Assembly: GCA_017443345.1 (NCBI GenBank)
Contig: JAFSNR010000021.1
Coordinates: 1-64,000, forward strand
DNA: 64,000 bases
Source: Prevotella sp.
GTDB lineage: Bacteria; Bacteroidota; Bacteroidia; Bacteroidales; Bacteroidaceae
Direction of reading: 5' to 3'
The notes under the pieces were generated by a model that made no database searches, was not told where the DNA came from, and worked only from the letters and a program-made list of their open reading frames with translations. A program made the translations under genes and the position numbers. Of the stretch, positions 34,175 through 41,815 are shown in pieces (within the stretch, counting starts at the first letter, position 1; every line of letters begins with the position of its first letter).

Positions 34175-35488
34175 TTGATTTTTATGAATTTTAGGAGCGT
34201 TATGCTTCTGATGGTTGTAGTTGGCGTGATGCCAGTGAGGGCCCAAGAGAAGCGCGCGATGACAGTCAAGGAACTGTTTGAATTAGTAGAAACGGGCAGC
34301 AAGACTCTTCAGGAATCGAAGACCAGCGTAGATTTTGCTCAAAAAGGTGTAGAGGCGGCACGCGCTCAGCGACTGCCAGATGTTAATGCCTCGTTGTCAG
34401 CATCGTATAACGGCAACGTGGTAATAATGGATCGTGACTTTACGAATGCCCAGGGCTTCTCGTCGCCCCACTTCGGCAACTCGTTTGCGCTCGAGGCGCA
34501 ACAGGTGGTTTATGCCGGTGGTGCAGTAAATGCTGGCATACGTATCGCTGGACTACAACGCGATATGGCGGTATCAGGTCAGCGGGCCACATTGAACGCC
34601 CAGCGGTTTATGGCATTGGGACAGTATCTGGACTTGTTTAAAATCCAGAACCGCTTGAAGGTGTATGAGCAGAATATCGCATTGACCCGTAGACTCATCG
34701 ACGATATTCATGCCAAGCAAGAGCAGGGCATGGCGCTGAAGAATGATGTAACGCGCTATGAGCTGCAGATGGAGACGCTCATGCTGGGACTGCGGAAACT
34801 GCAAGATCAGCAGGCTATTTTGAACCATCAGCTGTGTAATACCTTGGGAATAAATGAGGTGAGTATCGTGCCGGATTCTACTATCGTCAGTCAGGCTTTT
34901 GCAAAAGACAATCAGCAGTACTGGCAGCAGGCAGCCCTAACATCGTCGCCACAGATGGAGCATTCGGAGCTCTCTACCAAGATGGCAGAGCAACAGTTGA
35001 AGTTGGCTAAGAGCGAGTTGCTGCCAAAAGTGGCTGTAGTTGCTGCCGACAACTTCTCCGGTCCCTTTACTTATGATATCCCTCCCATCGACAAGAACAT
35101 TAATTATTGGTACGTGGGCGTAGGCGTGCGCTATAACCTCAGTTCGCTGTTCAAACAGAACAAGAAGGTACGGCAGGCCAAGACAGGTGTGCTGCGCAGT
35201 CAGCAACAGCAGAAGGTGGTGGCCGAGAGTCTGGACAATCAGGTACAGCAGGCTTGGACACTATGGCAGCAGACCTACTCAGATCTGGACACTCAGAAGA
35301 AGAGCGTACAGCTGGCCCGCCAGAACTACGAAGTGGTGAATGAACGCTACCTGAACCAGTTGGCGCTGATAACCGACATGCTGGATGCATCGAACATCCG
35401 ACTGAATGCCGAATTGCAGGAGGTAGACGCCCGCATCAATATCGTCTACGCATATTACAAAATGAAGTTTATTGCAGGAAATCTTTAA
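34175..35488 (+). CDS. TolC-family outer-membrane efflux protein
   Basis: A 437-residue outer-membrane channel. A signal peptide (ending VMPVRAQ) precedes two homologous helical/strand halves typical of the OEP family, with VKELFELVETGSKTLQESK, GAVNAGIRIAGLQRDMA and NYEVVNERYLNQLALITDMLDA. It is first in a TolC-HlyD-MFS operon and should complete a tripartite pump for export of a small molecule. Confidence 0.9.
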   Translation: MIFMNFRSVMLLMVVVGVMPVRAQEKRAMTVKELFELVETGSKTLQESKTSVDFAQKGVEAARAQRLPDVNASLSASYNGNVVIMDRDFTNAQGFSSPHFGNSFALEAQQVVYAGGAVNAGIRIAGLQRDMAVSGQRATLNAQRFMALGQYLDLFKIQNRLKVYEQNIALTRRLIDDIHAKQEQGMALKNDVTRYELQMETLMLGLRKLQDQQAILNHQLCNTLGINEVSIVPDSTIVSQAFAKDNQQYWQQAALTSSPQMEHSELSTKMAEQQLKLAKSELLPKVAVVAADNFSGPFTYDIPPIDKNINYWYVGVGVRYNLSSLFKQNKKVRQAKTGVLRSQQQQKVVAESLDNQVQQAWTLWQQTYSDLDTQKKSVQLARQNYEVVNERYLNQLALITDMLDASNIRLNAELQEVDARINIVYAYYKMKFIAGNL

Positions 35489-35501
35489 AAGGTAAAAAGG
35501 A

Positions 35502-36539
35502 ATGAGTAATCAGAAGAATATCAAGAGAATATATAATGTGGCAGTGATTGCTGCCATCGTGTTGGCCCTCGGCTATGTGTGCAGCCGCTTTATCCATTGG
35601 GGCAATGTAGAATATACAGACGATGCGCAGGTTCAGCGTCATATCACCCCGCTGAATGCGCGCGTAGGTGGATTCATCAAGGAGATTCGCTTTGAAGATT
35701 TCCAGCATGTGAAGAAGGGCGATACCCTCGTGATTATCGAAGATGCAGAATATCAGTTGCAGCTGGCTCAGGCAGAGGCCGCGCTGAAGGGTTCTCGCTC
35801 AGGTGCCTCTGCCGTCAGTGCTGGTATGAACACTACTGCTTCGAATGTGCGCGTAGCCTCTGCCGGCATCGAAGAGGCAAGAGTGAACATGGAGAATGCT
35901 AAGAGCGACTATGATCGCTATCAGGCCTTGCTGAATAAGGATGCTGTCACCCGTCAGCAATATGACAACGCCAAGGCTCGCTATGAGGCTGCCAAGGCCC
36001 GTTATGAGCAGGCGAACAGCCAGAAACAGTCGACAGCCCTCGTGCAGAACGAACAGGCCCAGCGCCTCTCGCAGACGCATGCTGGCGCATCGGTAGCCGA
36101 GGCTGCCGTGAATCTGGCTCGCCTGAACCTGAGCTATACCGTTATCGTGGCTACCTGCGACGGTGTGATGTCGAAGAAGGATATCCACGAAGGTCAGCTG
36201 GTACAGCCTGGTCAGTTGCTGGCTCGTATCGTAGACGACAATCAGGTGTGGGTAGTGGCCAACTACCGCGAGACTCAGATGAAGCACATAGCCGTAGGCA
36301 ACAAGGTAGAGTTTGAGGCCGATGCCATTTCTGGGGTCGTCTATCAGGGCGAGGTCGAGTCGATTGCTGGTGGCACAGGCAGTGCTTTCTCGCATGTCCC
36401 TGTGGATAATGCTACGGGTAACTTCGTGAAGGTTGAGCAGCGCGTACCTGTTCGCATTAAGCTCACAACAGAGAACAATGCCGAGGCTGTAGCCAAGTTG
36501 TTGGCTGGTCTGAACGTAGAATGTGAGGTGAAATATTAA
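35502..36539 (+). CDS. HlyD/EmrA-type membrane fusion protein
   Basis: A 345-residue periplasmic adaptor. One N-terminal membrane helix (VAVIAAIVLALGYVCSRFI) is followed by a biotinyl-lipoyl-like half (QVQRHITPLNARVGGFI), a long coiled-coil hairpin (residues about 90-210) and the second lipoyl half (ATCDGVMSKKDIHEGQLVQPGQ). The stop overlaps the transporter start. Its purine-rich leader GGTAAAAAGG is a repeat type seen elsewhere in the window. Confidence 0.92.
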   Translation: MSNQKNIKRIYNVAVIAAIVLALGYVCSRFIHWGNVEYTDDAQVQRHITPLNARVGGFIKEIRFEDFQHVKKGDTLVIIEDAEYQLQLAQAEAALKGSRSGASAVSAGMNTTASNVRVASAGIEEARVNMENAKSDYDRYQALLNKDAVTRQQYDNAKARYEAAKARYEQANSQKQSTALVQNEQAQRLSQTHAGASVAEAAVNLARLNLSYTVIVATCDGVMSKKDIHEGQLVQPGQLLARIVDDNQVWVVANYRETQMKHIAVGNKVEFEADAISGVVYQGEVESIAGGTGSAFSHVPVDNATGNFVKVEQRVPVRIKLTTENNAEAVAKLLAGLNVECEVKY

Positions 36540-38119
36540 TGGCCGGACCAATACCCATAGGCCCTTTCTCGATGCCGATGTATCGGGATCGGGTACCAAA
36601 GCAGATCCGTCCTTGGATCTATGTCCTAATGCTGATTATGTTTCAGCTGACGGGCTGTATCTATCTAGGCACTGCCTCACAGATCACAGGCACGACAGGT
36701 CTGATGCGCGATGACATCATGTTTATCGGCATTTGCAACGTGATAGGCGTTAACATGCCTTTCCCGTTCCTTTTCAGATATAAGTTCCGCTTTACCAATC
36801 GACAGTTGTTGCTCAATGCCGCCTTGGTGATTATCGCTTGTAATCTGTTAGCACTTGTGTTTACGAATTCTCAATTGTCAATTTTCAATTCTCAATTCAG
36901 AATCGTTCCTTTGTGCATGATTTCCTTTGTAGCAGGCTATTTCAAGCTTTGTGGCACTTTCGAGTGCGCTTCGAATATCCAGTTGTGGATGGCTCCTGGG
37001 CGTGACTTTAAGATCTTCTTTCCGCTTCTATATATTATGGTGGTGGGCGATATCTTCCTGCAGTCGTGGATTGCTGGCGTGATAACCTATCATTACTCGT
37101 GGCAGCACATGAATCTCTTCATCACAGGACTGATGCTCGTCGTGGTGCTCATCGTCTATACGCTGACGAAGAATTTTCGTTTCATGAAATCCATGCCACT
37201 GCTCAGTATGGACTGGCTGGGGTGCGGCTTGTGGTCGCTGCTGTTTATGGAGGTCGTATGGCTCTTCAATTATGGTGAATACTACAACTGGTGGGATGGT
37301 CGGATGTGGCGTTTAGGACTGCTCTTTACCATCATCACACTCTATTGGACAATTCAGCGGGCACGACATATCCGTCACCCCTATATCGACTTGGCTGCCT
37401 TCCGCTATAAGACGCTCTTGCCTTTGCTAGGCCTCTATTTCATTGCTGAGTGGCTTGATTCTACACCTAAAGTGTTGCAGAACACGCTGACAGGTGGTGT
37501 GCTCCACTGGGGCTGGATGACGACGAAAATCTTCGAACTCATCGGTTGGCTGGGCACTGCAGCTGGCTGCCTATTCACCCTCTGGTGGATGAAGGGCCTG
37601 AAGATGAAATACACCCAGCTGCTGATTATCGGCGGCATCGGGTTGGTAGCCTATCAGGTGATGCTCTATTTTTATATCTCAACAGCACTAAATATCGAAC
37701 GACTGTATCTGCCCGTCTTCGTGCGAGCCTTTGGCTACGCCATCTATTTCACAGCCCTGACCATCTATCTCGAAGAGCTGATGCCGTTCCATCATTTCTT
37801 CATGGGACTGACGATTACAGGTATCATGCGAAATGGTCCAATCGGATCGCTGATGGGCGGCGTCTATGGCTACAGTATGCGTCATCAGATAGCAGAGAAC
37901 CTGTCGCGCGGCATCGGTCTCGACCCTACACAGGCCCTACTGGTCAGCATCAAACAGCTCTACGGCATCACCTGTCTGCTGGGTATCGCCTTCTTGCTGA
38001 TTCTTTTGCTGTGGAATGTGCAGCCCGTCAGGAGCACCATGAAAAAGATGCCATCATGGTACAAAGTGGCCCGCAGCGTCCGTCTGCGTAACAGGAAGGA
38101 AACTGTAAAAGAAGTTTAA
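36539..38119 (+). CDS. MFS (DHA2-like) efflux transporter
   Basis: A 526-residue inner-membrane protein with about 14 hydrophobic helices, the third part of the tripartite pump. It has the DHA2-like size and the gene order of EmrAB-type systems in Bacteroidota. The stretch NSQLSIFNSQF near residue 114 is encoded by a simple AATTCTCAATTGTCAATTTT-type repeat (36866-36900) and is probably a late in-frame insertion in a loop. The substrate is unknown. Confidence 0.88.
   Translation: MAGPIPIGPFSMPMYRDRVPKQIRPWIYVLMLIMFQLTGCIYLGTASQITGTTGLMRDDIMFIGICNVIGVNMPFPFLFRYKFRFTNRQLLLNAALVIIACNLLALVFTNSQLSIFNSQFRIVPLCMISFVAGYFKLCGTFECASNIQLWMAPGRDFKIFFPLLYIMVVGDIFLQSWIAGVITYHYSWQHMNLFITGLMLVVVLIVYTLTKNFRFMKSMPLLSMDWLGCGLWSLLFMEVVWLFNYGEYYNWWDGRMWRLGLLFTIITLYWTIQRARHIRHPYIDLAAFRYKTLLPLLGLYFIAEWLDSTPKVLQNTLTGGVLHWGWMTTKIFELIGWLGTAAGCLFTLWWMKGLKMKYTQLLIIGGIGLVAYQVMLYFYISTALNIERLYLPVFVRAFGYAIYFTALTIYLEELMPFHHFFMGLTITGIMRNGPIGSLMGGVYGYSMRHQIAENLSRGIGLDPTQALLVSIKQLYGITCLLGIAFLLILLLWNVQPVRSTMKKMPSWYKVARSVRLRNRKETVKEV
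36866..36900. repeat. In-frame CAATT-type repeat inside the MFS gene
   Basis: Four TCAATT(T/C)/(G)TCAATT units read through in frame as SQLSIFNSQF. The same kind of dispersed low-complexity repeat as in trpF, but of another sequence. Confidence 0.65.
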
Positions 38120-38193
38120 ATACAGGGCTTTCTTCATCTTAAAAAATCGAAAAAGTGACATTCCATAGCGTTCGCTTTTTCGACTTTTTTTGT

Positions 38194-38201
38194 TACTTTT
38201 G
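38194..38201 (+). promoter_or_regulatory. Promoter of the small coiled-coil gene
   Basis: TACTTTTG followed by TAGTGG; the start is about 50 bases downstream. Confidence 0.65.
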
Positions 38202-38252
38202 TAGTGGAAATCAGATACAAAAGTATCAATAAAAACTTAATTTTCAAGCATT

Positions 38253-38564
38253 ATGTCAAAGACAACAGAAATTCAAATTGAGAAGAGTCGCAACCTCATT
38301 GAGGGTCTGCGCCGTCATGTGAGAGAAATGGGTGAAAGAGGTGTTTCTAACAACGAAATCGACCAGATGGAAAAGACGGTGGCTCTGCTTTCAGAAGCCA
38401 ATGCCGAAGTGGATCGTCTGCGTGAGGAGTTGACTCCCAAAGTAAAGAAGATGAACGACCTGATGACTCTCGTAAAAGCATCCTACGCTGAGTTGAAGAA
38501 GACACTGAAGGGCTACTATCCGCAGGAACGCTGGCCAGATTACGGCATTCCCGACAAGCGATAA
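38253..38564 (+). CDS. Small coiled-coil hypothetical protein
   Basis: A 103-residue soluble protein with a heptad-like helical pattern from residue 5 to 90 (IEGLRRHVREMGERGVSNNEI, VALLSEANAEVDRLREEL) and a C-terminal YYPQERWPDYGIPDKR. I do not recognise a function; it looks like a genuine, well-expressed small gene with promoter, good start spacing and a terminator. Confidence 0.7.
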   Translation: MSKTTEIQIEKSRNLIEGLRRHVREMGERGVSNNEIDQMEKTVALLSEANAEVDRLREELTPKVKKMNDLMTLVKASYAELKKTLKGYYPQERWPDYGIPDKR

Positions 38565-38580
38565 TTGTAATGGATTGAAA

Positions 38581-38612
38581 ATGGAGCAATATTTAATGGA
38601 GTATTGCTCCAT
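38581..38612. terminator. Bidirectional terminator hairpin
   Basis: ATGGAGCAATA and TATTGCTCCAT form a perfect 11-bp stem with a 10-base loop. It separates the + coiled-coil gene from the - frame at 38627. Confidence 0.75.
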
Positions 38613-38626
38613 TCTATTTAACTCCT

Positions 38627-38872
38627 TTAAACAATGGATGTCAGCAGTGAGTACAGGTAGCTGCCAAAGGATATGAGCAGCCATATCATGAGGGCAATGA
38701 GCAGGAGAAGAATGAAAAGAACAATGGCTGACTGCCATGCTCGCTGGTTCACCCGCTTGATGACTGCTTCGTCACCATCTACAAAGCCCTGAATCATCTG
38801 CATATTTTGTGTGTTGGCACGGTGGAAGATATCGATGATGTCGCCTACGTTCTCTTTATAAGTTTCTATATG
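38627..38872 (-). pseudogene. Small membrane protein, probably 5'-truncated
   Basis: The minus strand is open for 81 codons: a soluble stretch (DIIDIFHRANTQNMQMIQGF, VDGDEAVIKRVNQRAW) followed by one long hydrophobic segment (SAIVLFILLLLIALMIW) and a short tail ending at TAA. The only ATG in frame (38803) would remove the first 23 conserved-looking codons, and a stop lies just upstream, so the gene is probably a remnant, or uses an uncommon start. The family is not recognised. Confidence 0.5.
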
Positions 38873-38913
38873 TTAGACGTAAGATATGGGCGAAAAGTTG
38901 CACCGTCAATTAC

Positions 38914-39435
38914 TTATTTGAGCTTACCGTTAAGTATTTTGTTCCTGACGCCTTTCACGGCGGGTTTGTAATAGTCTATCTCCATCGCTTCGAGCGTGCG
39001 TTTCAGTTCGTCCATCAGTTCTGGATAGAATTTGCACATGCGGAAGGCGAGCTTCATGCAGACGGACTGAATGCCTGGGAACTCCTCGACATCCATCATG
39101 TGCTCGAAACAGAAATCAAGGAAGTCTGTACGCAAATCTTCCTCGTTCAATTCCAATCGCTCAACGATGTTCAATGACAATCGTCTGACAGAAGAATTAT
39201 CAGTCTGCATGGCTTGGTCGATGACTTCGTTGAGTATAACCTGCAGTTGCGCTAGTTCTTCTTTGCTTGCCTTGGTCAGTCCCCACAAGGCACTTCTTGC
39301 CACACGATAATCCTGACAGAATGCATATTGACGAGCAAAGCCCAGGAAATCACCAGTTGCCTTGACTTCCTGGTAGATTTCCTGTGCTCCTCCCTCGCTG
39401 AATGTTTGTCTGAGTCTATCTTCGATAATTGTCAT
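38914..39435 (-). CDS. HEAT-repeat-like helical protein
   Basis: A 173-residue all-helical protein with HEAT-like motifs (SALWGLTKASKEELAQLQVI, SVRRLSLNIVERLEL, GIQSVCMKLAFRMCKFYPEL). The ATG at 39435 overlaps the stop of the MerR gene (ATGA), which fixes the start despite an 18-codon upstream extension. It is co-transcribed with the MerR regulator; its function is unknown, perhaps as a partner or target of that regulator. Confidence 0.75.
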   Translation of the reverse strand: MTIIEDRLRQTFSEGGAQEIYQEVKATGDFLGFARQYAFCQDYRVARSALWGLTKASKEELAQLQVILNEVIDQAMQTDNSSVRRLSLNIVERLELNEEDLRTDFLDFCFEHMMDVEEFPGIQSVCMKLAFRMCKFYPELMDELKRTLEAMEIDYYKPAVKGVRNKILNGKLK

Positions 39436-40253
39436 TCTATTGGTATCTGAATAACTGAAAGCCATTTCTCTGGATCTTCCTGATTCCATGCGCCATCAAT
39501 ATAACAGGTGCGGTGCTGCCCGGCAACCTTGTAACCTTGCTCTTCCATATAGCGGAAAGCCTCGGTGTAAGATTCGTAAAAGCGCTCGTAAGGGCCAACA
39601 TGCTTCATGCAGAGGGCTTTGGGAACAGCAGGTAAACGCTTGAATTGGATAATGGCGCTATCTGTGCCCATCTCTTCCACCTGTTCGCAATACTCGATGT
39701 CAATATCCGTTGGCGTGTACTCCTTGTTGTGCTCCATAGTGAAGCAATAGCCTGGAGGCGGACATTTACAGCCAAGACGCTGCATCTCAGGCCCAATCTT
39801 CTCGTAACACATTGGGCCGATAGCGGCATAGTTGGGGATGACTTCACGATGACTTGCCACGATGATTTCGGGCAGTGATTGAATACTGAATTTTTCCATT
39901 GTCTTCATTTCTTTGCGAGAGTCTCTCCAGTCGAGCAGTCGGTTCCTGCGGACTATCAGTTGTTTCAGTTGTTGTTCCGTTTCCTTGATCTTCTCCGTCA
40001 GCTGTCGGACGCTGGGTGTATGCGATACGTCGTCATACAGGTCCTTAATCTCGTCAAGCGAGAAACCGAGTCGTTGCAGGTCGCGGATGGATTGCAGCTT
40101 CTGCATCTGATCAATGCTATAGTAGCGATAGCCCGTCCACTCGTCCACCTCGTCAGGCAACAAGAGTCCCTTCTGCTCATAGTGACGCAAGGTCTTTACG
40201 GTTACCTGCATCATCTGTGAGAACTCTCCGATTTTTAATTTTATTTTACTCAT
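39432..40253 (-). CDS. MerR-family regulator with GyrI-like effector domain
   Basis: A 273-residue regulator. The N-terminal winged HTH (IGEFSQMMQVTVKTLRHYEQ KGLL, then GYRYYSIDQMQKLQSI) is followed by a coiled dimerisation helix and, from about residue 120, a GyrI/BmrR-like ligand-binding domain (IIVASHREVIPNYAAI, PKALCMKHVGPYERFYESY). Such BmrR-type proteins bind drugs or hydrophobic cations. The operator in its own promoter implies autoregulation. Confidence 0.9.
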   Translation of the reverse strand: MSKIKLKIGEFSQMMQVTVKTLRHYEQKGLLLPDEVDEWTGYRYYSIDQMQKLQSIRDLQRLGFSLDEIKDLYDDVSHTPSVRQLTEKIKETEQQLKQLIVRRNRLLDWRDSRKEMKTMEKFSIQSLPEIIVASHREVIPNYAAIGPMCYEKIGPEMQRLGCKCPPPGYCFTMEHNKEYTPTDIDIEYCEQVEEMGTDSAIIQFKRLPAVPKALCMKHVGPYERFYESYTEAFRYMEEQGYKVAGQHRTCYIDGAWNQEDPEKWLSVIQIPIE

Positions 40254-40281
40254 AATCGCGCGATGTTTTGCTAAGCGATTG

Positions 40282-40314
40282 CAAATTTAATGCATGACCT
40301 AAGGGACGAGTCAA
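40282..40314 (-). promoter_or_regulatory. MerR-type promoter/operator
   Basis: On the minus strand TTGACT (40314-40309) and TAAATT (40289-40284) are separated by 19 bases, the long spacer that MerR proteins act on. The spacer contains GTCCCTTAGGTCA, an imperfect dyad around CCTTAGG. TAAATTTG also fits the -7 element. Confidence 0.65.
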
Positions 40315-40359
40315 GAGAAAAGAAGATTTTAACATGGATTTAACACTATTCCAACGGCA

Positions 40360-40497
40360 TCATAACGCCACATTGGTAGTCTGGCGACTCGATGTCTGTA
40401 CCCTGATACCACTCCATGCAACAGGAACTCCGTGCCCATTTATATTCAGGATGAGAGGGCAACCACTCTCATGCAGTTCCATAATCTCGTGTTTCAT
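40360..40497 (-). CDS. Short hypothetical peptide
   Basis: A 45-codon frame starting MKHEIMELHESGCPLILNI and ending at a TGA within a T/A-rich run. It lies 25 bases behind the flavodoxin-type gene in the same direction. Its sequence seems protein-like but may be the frameshifted beginning of a longer gene. Nothing else is seen between 40254 and 40522 besides the MerR promoter. Confidence 0.3.
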   Translation of the reverse strand: MKHEIMELHESGCPLILNINGHGVPVAWSGIRVQTSSRQTTNVAL

Positions 40498-40522
40498 ATT
40501 TTATAAGTTTTCGAACGTAAAA

Positions 40523-41092
40523 TTATATTCGTTTGATTGCTTTAAGGCACATTTGCTTGTCCTTCTCTGATAGATGTGGATGCATTGCTGTGCCACCGCG
40601 TTCGATGGTAGCTACAATCTTGAAGCCTGAATATCGACAGATTCCACGCATGGCACGGATGGCACCACGCGACTGTTTAAATAAAATGTTCCAGGGCCAG
40701 GGCGTTGTGCAGGTGCTGAGAAGGATGCACTTTTTCCCCTTCATCAGCGGCTCAGGGAAACGGGGTGTGTCATGCATCATACCGTAGACGATACGATCGA
40801 AAAGCAACTTCATTTGCCCTGGAATATTGCCCCAATAGCAGGGTGCGCCCATCATGATGGTATCGGCCTCCTGTATCATCTTCAAAATCCGCTGAGAGTC
40901 ATCTTCTCCCAGCACACATTTCTCTTTAGTGCGACAGGTCATACAGCCGATGCAGGGTTTGATGCTTAGGTCGTTGGTATAGACTGTTTGCACCTTGTCA
41001 CCTCTATTCTCTGCTTCTTCTCGCATGATGTTGAGCATCTGTGAGATCAGGCCTTTCTTCCGTGGGCTTCCGTTTATGATCAATATGTTCAT
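40523..41092 (-). CDS. NADPH-dependent FMN reductase / flavodoxin-fold protein
   Basis: A 189-residue flavoprotein. The FMN phosphate loop is NILIINGSPRKKG, CIGCMTCRTKEKC may coordinate an Fe-S cluster as in iron-sulfur flavoproteins, and MMGAPCYWGNIPGQMKLLFDR is the second flavin-binding region. It is a likely quinone or nitro reductase. It follows the acyltransferase gene after 16 bases. A truncated copy is at 57490-57750. Confidence 0.85.
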   Translation of the reverse strand: MNILIINGSPRKKGLISQMLNIMREEAENRGDKVQTVYTNDLSIKPCIGCMTCRTKEKCVLGEDDSQRILKMIQEADTIMMGAPCYWGNIPGQMKLLFDRIVYGMMHDTPRFPEPLMKGKKCILLSTCTTPWPWNILFKQSRGAIRAMRGICRYSGFKIVATIERGGTAMHPHLSEKDKQMCLKAIKRI

Positions 41093-41108
41093 CGCTATAA
41101 TATTTGTT

Positions 41109-41762
41109 CTATAACACTCGTTTAACTCCAGGAATCATCCTGACTATCCATGTCAAGCCAAAGGCAAGGATGGTGGTGACGAAACCAATGAAGAGGAATT
41201 TGCCAAAAGCGCCCATCCAATGATCCTGCGGACTGACCAGACGGATAAAGTAGCTACCGATGCCCATCAGCAGAGCAACGATGAGTAGTCCGATGATAGT
41301 TCTTGGACCAGCCAAGCAGCGAAGCCGAGCGGGCTTGGAGTTACATTCGCTGTCGATAGGCGACACCCAATGACGAATCAGAGCATAGACGAGACAGAAT
41401 ACTAACAGACTCTCGACAAACCACATGTGACCAATCTCCGGTTTACCAGTCAATATGCCGATGATTCCCCCCATAAAGAGCAGCGGAATACCCAAGCGGA
41501 GCAGTTTCTTTTGGATAAATTGTTTGAACCCTTGTTTATCGAAACTTCTTGGGACAAAATAACCAGATATAAAGAAGTATAGCCCCATAAAAAAGGCTGC
41601 ATTGGTAGAGAAGAAATGCCAGATCCAAGGCATAAATTCGGCAGGATTGGATGGGGTATAAGCCCAATCGCCACCATTGCCGTAAGCCTGACCGGCATGG
41701 TGCATAATCACCAAGACGGTCAGGCAGACCTTCAGATTATCGAGATAATACAGACGTTTCAT
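41109..41762 (-). CDS. Acyltransferase-3-like membrane protein, short
   Basis: A 217-residue protein resembling the N-terminal half of acyltransferase family 3 (OafA/glucan-biosynthesis protein C type): RLYYLDNLKVCLTVLVIMHH with the catalytic-type His, AFFMGLYFFISGYFVPRSFD and HMWFVESLLVF. Full members are 350 residues or more, so this is a shortened form; it ends after about six helices. The reading frame upstream of MKRLYYLDN is the translated promoter and is rejected. The ATG lies five bases after the -7 element, so the transcript may be leaderless. Confidence 0.75.
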   Translation of the reverse strand: MKRLYYLDNLKVCLTVLVIMHHAGQAYGNGGDWAYTPSNPAEFMPWIWHFFSTNAAFFMGLYFFISGYFVPRSFDKQGFKQFIQKKLLRLGIPLLFMGGIIGILTGKPEIGHMWFVESLLVFCLVYALIRHWVSPIDSECNSKPARLRCLAGPRTIIGLLIVALLMGIGSYFIRLVSPQDHWMGAFGKFLFIGFVTTILAFGLTWIVRMIPGVKRVL

Positions 41763-41767
41763 TGGTG

Positions 41768-41775
41768 CAAAATTA
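41768..41775 (-). promoter_or_regulatory. Promoter of the acyltransferase gene
   Basis: TAATTTTG on the minus strand, then CACCA and ATG. Confidence 0.7.
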
Positions 41776-41815
41776 CGAAGAATTTCGATTATTGCCAAAT
41801 AATTATGCTATTTGA

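Noticed and set aside
34006-34194. 62-codon plus-strand frame before the TolC-like gene
   Set aside because: It crosses the efflux promoter and leader and ends inside the TolC-like start; no protein-like features.
40334-40570. 78-codon plus-strand frame
   Set aside because: It is antisense to the 45-codon minus frame and the end of the flavodoxin gene, with no promoter or recognisable sequence.
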